Below are positions 5,422 to 10,107 of a stretch of DNA of 10,107 nucleotides, piece by piece. The translations under genes were made by a program, and so were the position numbers. The first letter of the stretch is position 1, and every line of letters begins with the position of its first letter. The notes under the pieces were generated by a model. It was given only the letters and a program-made list of their open reading frames with translations, did no database searches and was not told the origin of the DNA. This DNA is from Thalassospiraceae bacterium (lineage in GTDB: Bacteria; Pseudomonadota; Alphaproteobacteria; Rhodospirillales; Magnetovibrionaceae): assembly GCA_030637845.1 (NCBI GenBank), contig DAOWFT010000101.1, positions 1 to 10,107 on the forward strand, written 5' to 3'.

Positions 5422-7308
5422 CTATCGCTTTAAATCTCTGGCTGAGACCATCATTTCATCAATGGTGCGAAATACCGTTGCCGAGGCGTTGTATGAGCCT
5501 TGGGCCATAATCATTTTGGCAAATTCCTCTGCCACATCGACGTTGGAAAGTTCGGTGCTATTGGGTGAAATTACCGCAAAGCCGTTTTCACCGGCGGTGG
5601 TCAGGGTAACGCTGCCAGATTCCCCGGTCGGTTTGAAAAGGTTACCGCTTAGTTGTTCCATCTCATTGGGGTTTGCGAATATGGCCAGCGATAGCTGGTA
5701 AAGGGGGCGGGTAATTGAATTGCTGAACTGGCCCAATACATGGCCCTGTTCATTAAATTGAATATTTCTGAGGCCACCGCTTCCATAACCATCTTGGTAA
5801 TATGACTGGGTATAAAATTCGCCCGTATATTGCGTAATATTCGATATATCCAGATTAAGGTTCGTTGTGGTGCCATTTGCCCAGGTAATGGCGTAGGGAA
5901 CCGTTGTTGGCGTAATAATCTTGCCGCTACTATCAAACGTCAATGTTACCGGAGCGCCGCTGGTTAATCCGTCGGAGTTTGCAACGGTGTTTACGGGTGC
6001 GGAAATCCCATTGTCGGTAAGCGCAATGTATGATGGTGTTGTCGTAACGCTATCTGCGGTATTAGCCACATTTGATACGCTTGGCGTAATGGTAAATGCC
6101 CCGCCAGCTGCGGTTGCGGTTACCGTGAATTCACCCGCACCTGTTGCGGTTGCCGTGTAGTTGCCGTCGAGGTCAATCGCCGTTACCAGTGCATCGCGGG
6201 CCGCCGCCAGAGTGAGCGGGCCGTTAACCGTGAAATCGGTACCATCGATATTAATGGTGAAATTATCACCCCCCAATAACGACCCCGTAAGGGTGACCGT
6301 ATCTGTCTGCGAGACGCTGCCAAGGCCCTGAGCGGTTGATGCGCTGGCGGTGAAGGGCGTACCAGCGGTATTTGCGGTTAAAATTATTTCGCCCGCAGCC
6401 CCGGCACTGGCCGTAACATCATTTGATATAAGGACATTTCCGTTTATGGCAGCAACCAGTGCGTCGCGTACCGCGTCCATGTTGGGTTCGCTGCCGGTAA
6501 CGCTATAGGTTACGGTATGGCCGCTAACATTGACGCTGAAGGTGTCGCTGGCTTCAACCGAACCGGAAAGGGTCATGGATGTTACCTGCGCCGTTGGTGC
6601 CAGATAATAATCCCCCCTCATGGTCCACTCGCCCGTATTTGTTCCCTTGGTAAAATTGGCGACAATCGTATGGGCACCGCCATCGTTGTCAAAAACATTC
6701 ATGTTGTAGACAAAGTTATCACCAGCGGCGGCCTGATTGGGAAGATTGGCAATATAGCTTGCGTCGGTTGTTCCTACGCCGACTTGCTGAAAAAGATAAG
6801 GATCAATACGCATGGCGGCATATGCGCCGGTGGTATCAAAACCAATACCGTTTTGCTGTGCCTCCCAGCCCATAACGAAAAGACCGTTTTTATCGATTAA
6901 GAACTTTTCCTGGGTTGTAATGGTGGTGACGCCATCATCGGCCAGCACGGATATATCATTGCCGGGAACGGTCTGGAATGAGCCGTCGCGGGTATAAAGG
7001 GTTTCTCCGCTACCATCGCGCTCGGTATTGAGAACAAAAAACCCCTCACCAAAAATAGCTATATCAAGGTCGCGCCCAGACGACGTAACCTCACCTTGAA
7101 GGGTGATATTGGGTCGGGTCACCGGCTTTACGCCGCCTAAATCAGAAACGTTACTGGTGGTGCGACTGAGGATGGTCTGGAACTGGGTGTCGTGCTTTTT
7201 GTAGCCAGCGGTGTTGATGTTGGCGATATTCAGCCCGATTGAATCGAGCGCCTTGCTCTGGGTCATCATGCCCAGCATGCTTGATGTTAAACCACCTAAA
7301 ACCGACAT
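5422..7308 (-). CDS. flgE: Flagellar hook protein FlgE, long form with tandem outer-domain modules
   Basis: FlgE polymerises into the flagellar hook, the universal joint between rod and filament. The N-terminus has the rod/hook signature SIGLNIANINTAGYKK (23-38). GRDLDIAIFGEGFF (78-91) follows, with VLNTERDGSGETLYTRDGSF just after. The FlaE-type outer domain begins at about 190 (FDNDGGAHTIVANFTKG) and resumes at about 453 (VTLTFDSSGKI). The C-terminus (about 583-628) carries ELSNVDVAEEFAKMIMAQGS and ends at DEMMVSARDLKR, typical of FlgE. At 628 aa it is well above the roughly 400 aa of enterobacterial FlgE. The excess is an insert at about 240-440 holding two similar beta-rich modules. The ATG at 7308 is preceded by AAGGAG with a 10-nt spacer. 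Its own sigma-54 promoter lies upstream, and flgI follows after a 268-bp gap. A fused or duplicated FlgF/FlgG is excluded by the FlaE segments and length. Confidence 0.93.
   Translation of the reverse strand: MSVLGGLTSSMLGMMTQSKALDSIGLNIANINTAGYKKHDTQFQTILSRTTSNVSDLGGVKPVTRPNITLQGEVTSSGRDLDIAIFGEGFFVLNTERDGSGETLYTRDGSFQTVPGNDISVLADDGVTTITTQEKFLIDKNGLFVMGWEAQQNGIGFDTTGAYAAMRIDPYLFQQVGVGTTDASYIANLPNQAAAGDNFVYNMNVFDNDGGAHTIVANFTKGTNTGEWTMRGDYYLAPTAQVTSMTLSGSVEASDTFSVNVSGHTVTYSVTGSEPNMDAVRDALVAAINGNVLISNDVTASAGAAGEIILTANTAGTPFTASASTAQGLGSVSQTDTVTLTGSLLGGDNFTINIDGTDFTVNGPLTLAAARDALVTAIDLDGNYTATATGAGEFTVTATAAGGAFTITPSVSNVANTADSVTTTPSYIALTDNGISAPVNTVANSDGLTSGAPVTLTFDSSGKIITPTTVPYAITWANGTTTNLNLDISNITQYTGEFYTQSYYQDGYGSGGLRNIQFNEQGHVLGQFSNSITRPLYQLSLAIFANPNEMEQLSGNLFKPTGESGSVTLTTAGENGFAVISPNSTELSNVDVAEEFAKMIMAQGSYNASATVFRTIDEMMVSARDLKR
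6040..6579 (-). repeat. Two tandem ~90-aa modules inside FlgE
   Basis: FlgE residues 244-335 and 337-423 share a common pattern. Module 1 starts MTLSGSVEASDTFSVNVSG and contains MDAVRDALVAAING. Module 2 starts VTLTGSLLGGDNFTINIDG and contains AAARDALVTAIDLDG. Each then continues with a beta-rich Ala/Thr stretch (GAAGEIILTANTAGTPFTAS and GAGEFTVTATAAGGAFTITP). The copies are clearly related but diverged at DNA level, which points to an old duplication rather than a sequencing artefact. They resemble small beta domains seen in flagellin and hook variable regions. The insertion site falls within the outward-facing part of the hook protein. Confidence 0.75.
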
Positions 7309-7389
7309 TTATCCAACACTCCTTGGGCGACTTAAACCTTTGTACTGCCAGCGCATAGACACGGGCGCGCAATACTCCACTAACAAGAT

Positions 7390-7405
7390 TGCAAGAAGGG
7401 TGCCA
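7390..7405 (-). promoter_or_regulatory. Sigma-54 (RpoN) promoter of flgE
   Basis: The minus strand reads TGGCACC-CTTC-TTGCA. It matches every consensus position of TGGCACG-N4-TTGCA except the less conserved seventh base, with invariant GG and GC at the right spacing. The predicted start is near 7379, about 70 nt upstream of the flgE ATG. This is the better of the two sigma-54 promoters in the window. Confidence 0.88.
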
Positions 7406-7420
7406 GCCGGAATATATGCC

Positions 7421-7433
7421 TAACTAGTTGATA
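7421..7433 (-). promoter_or_regulatory. IHF consensus site upstream of flgE promoter
   Basis: The minus strand reads TATCAACTAGTTA, a full match to the IHF consensus WATCAANNNNTTR, with an AT-rich flank upstream as is typical. It ends 15 bp before the -24 box. The core AACTAGTT is also a perfect palindrome, so a dimeric repressor or activator site cannot be excluded. Confidence 0.6.
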
Positions 7434-7467
7434 TTAAATGGATAAATTATATCAATGCGGGGAATGC

Positions 7468-7487
7468 TTTGCCCGCTACGGGGCAAA
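7468..7487. promoter_or_regulatory. Inverted repeat TTTGCCC-N6-GGGCAAA, possible activator site
   Basis: Perfect 7-bp arms separated by 6 bp lie 89-108 bp upstream of the predicted flgE start. On the minus strand a T run precedes the stem instead of following it, so it is a poor terminator for fbpC. Position and resemblance to the GGGCA inverted repeat at flgI favour a protein-binding site. Confidence 0.42.
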
Positions 7488-7521
7488 AAAGGGCGCCAAG
7501 GGTGCAAAAATTGCCGGGCGC
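7485..7521 (-). terminator. Possible weak terminator of the iron-transport operon
   Basis: Directly after the fbpC stop, the minus strand can pair GCGCC (7517-7521) with GGCGC (7493-7497). A small GCAA/TTGC hairpin can form in the loop, and a run of six T (7485-7490) follows two bases later. The outer stem is only 5 bp with a long loop, so this is weak. It also overlaps the CCCGGCAATTT element. Confidence 0.3.
7508..7518 (-). promoter_or_regulatory. CCCGGCAATTT element upstream of flgE (candidate enhancer half)
   Basis: This 11-bp sequence is identical to 5356-5366 upstream of flgI. It lies 103 bp upstream of the flgE -24 box and only 7 bp beyond the fbpC stop codon. The shared position suggests a common activator; the binding protein is not shown by the sequence. 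Confidence 0.45.
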
Positions 7522-7525
7522 AAGC

Positions 7526-8602
7526 TTATTCGTTGGCGGCGAAAATAAATGCACCGTCTTTATCGGCCCACACCTTTACGCTTGAGCCAACCGCGGGCAG
7601 CGATATACCCGGGGTGCGAACGTGCAATGTTTGTTCGCCGCCGTTTCCGTCATCAACAATGATGTGCAGGTGGCTCGAACTGCCCAAGGGATGGGTCGAG
7701 CTAACCCGTCCGGGAACACAATGCACGCCCTTGGCTGGCGCATTTTCCCCATCCGGAGAGATAAATATTGCTTCGGGTCGCAGCATAACCACGACCTCCG
7801 AGCCGTTTTTAAAACCCGATGCCTTAAAGGTTCCCAATTGTGTTTTTACCTGTTCGTCTGCCACCACACCCCGGCACCTGTTGACCGGGCCAAAAAGCTC
7901 GGTGACAAAACCATTGACCGGGTGAAAATATGTCTGCACCGGCGTTCCGGCCTGTACCACGCGGCCTTCGTTCATGATTACGATGTGATCGGCCATGAAC
8001 ATTGCTTCTTCCGGATCATGGGTGACCATCACTACCGCAACCCCGCTTTGCTTGAGGAATGTAAGCGCTTCTTCGCGCACCTGGGCCCGGCGGGTTACGT
8101 CAAGTCCGGAAAAAGGTTCATCCAACAGCAACACACCCGGTTCCGGCGCTAAGGCTCGCAACAGGGCAACCCGTTGCTGCTGCCCGCCCGATAGCGTGTG
8201 GGGGTAACTATATGCGTGATGTGAAAGCCCCATTTGCTCGAGGGAATCTTTTATCCACTGGCGCCGTTCTGCATTAAGCTTTTCTATGCCAAAGGCAATG
8301 TTTTCAAAAACATTCAGGTGCGGGAAAAGCGCGTAATCCTGAAACATCAATCCGACATCGCGTTTTTCCGGGGCTACGGAAAACCCGCTGGCGCCATCGG
8401 CAACGGTAATGCCTTGAATCGCAATCTGGCCTTGCTGCAGATTTTCCAATCCGGCGGCAAGGCGCAACAGGGTTGTTTTTCCGCACCCCGAAGGCCCCAG
8501 CAGACAGGTAAGTTTACCCGGGCCGGAAACAAGCGAAACATCATCAAGCACCATGTCATTGCCAAAGGCATGACGAATGCGTTTCATTTCAATACCGCTC
8601 AT
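7526..8602 (-). CDS. fbpC: Fe3+ ABC transporter ATP-binding protein (FbpC/AfuC-type)
   Basis: This is the ATPase subunit that powers import of ferric iron delivered by a periplasmic binding protein. The 358-aa product has the full ABC set: Walker A GPSGCGKT (36-43), Q-loop Q88 in FQDYALFPHLNV, signature LSGGQQQR (137-144), Walker B VLLLDEP with catalytic E162, D-loop SGLD and H-loop H195 in VTHDPEEAM. Residues about 240-358 form a TOBE-like C-terminal domain (VVMLRPEAIFISP), typical of FbpC, PotA and CysA relatives. FbpC is preferred because the partner permease is a single fused two-domain protein of the FbpB type. The start overlaps the permease stop by 4 nt (ATGA) with a GGAG ribosome site upstream. 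Substrate is inferred from family and pairing; thiamine or another oxyanion/iron-chelate substrate is less likely. No Fur box can be judged because the operon promoter is outside the window. Confidence 0.87.
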   Translation of the reverse strand: MSGIEMKRIRHAFGNDMVLDDVSLVSGPGKLTCLLGPSGCGKTTLLRLAAGLENLQQGQIAIQGITVADGASGFSVAPEKRDVGLMFQDYALFPHLNVFENIAFGIEKLNAERRQWIKDSLEQMGLSHHAYSYPHTLSGGQQQRVALLRALAPEPGVLLLDEPFSGLDVTRRAQVREEALTFLKQSGVAVVMVTHDPEEAMFMADHIVIMNEGRVVQAGTPVQTYFHPVNGFVTELFGPVNRCRGVVADEQVKTQLGTFKASGFKNGSEVVVMLRPEAIFISPDGENAPAKGVHCVPGRVSSTHPLGSSSHLHIIVDDGNGGEQTLHVRTPGISLPAVGSSVKVWADKDGAFIFAANE

Positions 8603-10107
8603 CTGCCTTCTCCGGTGTTGGGCTCATTTTTTCCGACCATGGTCTTGCTTAGTAAAATAACAGGAATTATTCCTGCGCCAACAATTGATAGTGCCGCCAG
8701 CGATGCCTCGGGCAACATTTCATCAGATGCGTACTGATGAACGAATGTGGCCAGTGTTTCAAAATTAAACGGACGCAAAATCATGGTCATCGGTAATTCT
8801 TTCATGCAATCGACAAACACCAAAAGCCCGGCGGTTAATATGGATCCCCGCATCAGTGGAATATGAACACGCCTGAGGGTGGAAAACCTGTTAAGGCCAA
8901 GGGTTCTTGCGGCACCTTCCATGTTGGCGGTTATTTTTGTAAGACCGGCATCAAGGGTCCCAAACGAAAGTGATAAAAACCTTGTTACATAACCAAATGT
9001 AACAGCCGCTATTGTCCCGGAAAGGATCAATCCGGTTGCAATACCAAAATTATTTCTCATCACGCTATCGATAGCATTGTCGGCCCAGCCAAGGGCGACA
9101 ATTATCCCTATGCCAAGCACCGCGCCGGGAACGGCATAACCAAGGGCGGCAAGCCGTGTCAGAAAGCGAACTCCTTTGTTTTGTCCAAGGCGCAGGCCAT
9201 AGGCTAAAACAATACCAACGCTTACCGCAATTACGCCCGCCAATGCAGAAAGCATCAGGGAGTTGCCGACATTTTCCCAGAACGATGTATCCAGCGCGCT
9301 GGCGTGATAATCAACAGCGTACCTTCCCAGTACCCATGCCGGAACCACAAATCCGGTAATTACCGGAATGCCCATGGCGGTAAATGCAAGCCACTTAACC
9401 CAGCCGTTTAATTGATAGCCGGGCAATTTGCGCAGGCGGGTTGAGGTATTGTGAAACTTGCGTCCGCGCCGGCCAATGCGTTCAAGCGTGACCAGAACAC
9501 CGACAAACAAAAGCAGCACGCTGGCAAGCTGGGCAGCACCCGAGGGCGAGTCCATGTTAAGCCAGACATCAAATATACCGGCGGTAAATGTGGCGACGGC
9601 AAAGAAATCAACCGTGCCAAAATCGTTTAGCGTTTCCATCATCACCAAACTTACCCCCACGGCAATTGCCGGACGAGCCATCGGCAGGGCAACCCTGAAA
9701 AAACCTCGCCATGGCCCATGGCCCAGCGTTCTGCTGGCCTCAAGCACGCAAACCGATTGCTCAAGAAAGGCCGAGCGCGACAGCAGGTAAACATACGGAT
9801 ACAAAACCATGGTCATCATGGTTATGGCCCCGCCGAGGGATCTTATTTCCGGAAACCAGTATTCGCCTTTTGTTTGCCAATCAAATGAGCTGCGCAGTGC
9901 ATTTTGTAATGGGCCTGAATATTCAAGAAGGTCGGTATAGACATAGGCAATTACATATGCGGGAACAGCCATTGGTAACAAAAGCGCCCATTCAAATATG
10001 CGTTTGGCGGGAAAATTACACATGGTAACAATCCAGGCGGTGCCCGTGCCAATTACAAAAGTTCCAAAACCGACACCGATCATAAGCACAAGGGTTGTTA
10101 TGACGTA
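8599..10107 (-). CDS. fbpB: Fe3+ ABC transporter permease (FbpB-type, fused double domain), N-terminus beyond right edge
   Basis: This inner-membrane permease forms the channel for ferric iron and binds two copies of the ATPase. The frame stays open to base 10107 (502 residues visible plus stop), so the true start lies outside. Internal GTG and ATG codons at 10089 and 10083 fall within the first visible membrane helix and are not credible starts. It contains two tandem permease domains. Each has an EAA loop that docks on the ATPase: EASRTLGHGPWRGFFRVALP at about residues 124-143 and EGAARTLGLNRFSTLRRVHI at about 398-417 of the visible part. LLLPMAVPAYVIAYVYTDLL is a typical FbpB membrane segment. 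About ten or more hydrophobic helices are visible. FbpB proteins are roughly 500-560 aa, so perhaps a few dozen residues are missing. The periplasmic binding protein gene (fbpA) is presumably further right. Substrate is inferred from the fused architecture and the adjoining FbpC. Confidence 0.86.
   Translation of the reverse strand, partial: YVITTLVLMIGVGFGTFVIGTGTAWIVTMCNFPAKRIFEWALLLPMAVPAYVIAYVYTDLLEYSGPLQNALRSSFDWQTKGEYWFPEIRSLGGAITMMTMVLYPYVYLLSRSAFLEQSVCVLEASRTLGHGPWRGFFRVALPMARPAIAVGVSLVMMETLNDFGTVDFFAVATFTAGIFDVWLNMDSPSGAAQLASVLLLFVGVLVTLERIGRRGRKFHNTSTRLRKLPGYQLNGWVKWLAFTAMGIPVITGFVVPAWVLGRYAVDYHASALDTSFWENVGNSLMLSALAGVIAVSVGIVLAYGLRLGQNKGVRFLTRLAALGYAVPGAVLGIGIIVALGWADNAIDSVMRNNFGIATGLILSGTIAAVTFGYVTRFLSLSFGTLDAGLTKITANMEGAARTLGLNRFSTLRRVHIPLMRGSILTAGLLVFVDCMKELPMTMILRPFNFETLATFVHQYASDEMLPEASLAALSIVGAGIIPVILLSKTMVGKNEPNTGEGR

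Larger units (their letters stand above)
7309..7525 (-). promoter_or_regulatory. 217-bp regulatory gap upstream of flgE
   Basis: The gap between fbpC and flgE contains no credible gene. In the direction of transcription it holds a CCCGGCAATTT element overlapping a possible weak terminator (7485-7521), then an inverted repeat TTTGCCC-N6-GGGCAAA (7468-7487). After these come an AT-rich block (about 7422-7455), an IHF-consensus site (7421-7433), a sigma-54 promoter (7390-7405) and a leader of about 70 nt ending in the AAGGAG ribosome site of flgE. Confidence 0.75.

Noticed and set aside
5403..5442. Possible flgE terminator from CAGCCA/TGGCTG pairing followed by GTTTT
   Set aside because: The stem is 6 bp with a loop of about 30 nt that starts inside the flgE coding end, and the T run is only four bases. 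This is too weak to call.
7441..7458. TATAAT on the minus strand at about 7445-7455 as a sigma-70 -10 box for flgE
   Set aside because: No acceptable -35 box lies 16-18 bp upstream. The match sits in the AT-rich flank expected of an IHF site next to a strong sigma-54 promoter.
7455..8737. Long plus-strand open frames (up to 176 aa) opposite fbpC
   Set aside because: They lie antisense to a complete ABC ATPase with all catalytic motifs. The translations show no family features.
10081..10089. GTG at 10089 or ATG at 10083 as the start of the iron permease
   Set aside because: The frame is open to the window edge and the codons fall within a membrane helix (VITTLVLMIGVGFG), so the protein most likely begins outside the window.
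1..10107. Mobile element, CRISPR array, tRNA or phage content
   Set aside because: No arrays of short repeats, no terminal inverted repeats with a transposase, no tRNA-like cloverleaf and no phage genes were seen. The window is nearly filled by flagellar and iron-transport genes.

Overview
The window is about 10.1 kb and every credible gene lies on the minus strand, so transcription runs from right to left. It suggests a motile alphaproteobacterium. The evidence is a single-domain rod-binding FlgJ (CheL type) directly after flgI, an enlarged FlgK with a GGFSNFFGLND stretch, an FbpB/FbpC-type iron importer, moderate GC, and sigma-54-type promoters in front of the flagellar genes, as in Caulobacter and its relatives. 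The genus cannot be fixed from the sequence.

Right part (10107 to 7526): the fused two-domain permease (fbpB, 5' end outside the window) and the ATPase (fbpC) of a Fe3+ ABC importer. The two genes overlap by 4 nt. Middle (7525 to 5422): a 217-bp regulatory gap, then flgE, encoding an unusually long (628 aa) flagellar hook protein with two tandem copies of a beta-rich module inserted in its outer domain. Left part (5421 to 1): a 268-bp regulatory gap followed by a tight operon flgI-flgJ-flgN-flgK-flgL. It encodes the P-ring protein, the rod-binding factor, a putative FlgN-type chaperone, and the two hook-filament junction proteins. Start and stop codons overlap at flgI/flgJ and flgJ/flgN; the gaps before flgK and flgL are 18 and 16 nt. 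flgL runs off the left edge.

The most informative unannotated structure is in the two gaps. Each carries a very good sigma-54 (-24/-12) promoter about 65-70 bp upstream of the start codon. An almost identical 11-bp element (TCARCTAGTTA) sits exactly 15 bp upstream of both -24 boxes and resembles an IHF site. Both gaps also contain an identical CCCGGCAATTT element and a GC-rich inverted repeat about 90-145 bp upstream of the predicted transcription start. This is the layout of enhancer-dependent flagellar promoters: activator sites, an IHF bend, then RpoN. It predicts that hook (flgE) and ring/junction (flgI to flgL) synthesis are switched on together by one FlbD/FleQ-type activator.

I see no phage, IS, CRISPR, tRNA or rRNA feature. 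I see no convincing evidence of a wholly new system. The points worth following up are the matched promoter architecture and the enlarged surface-exposed domains of FlgE, FlgK and FlgL.
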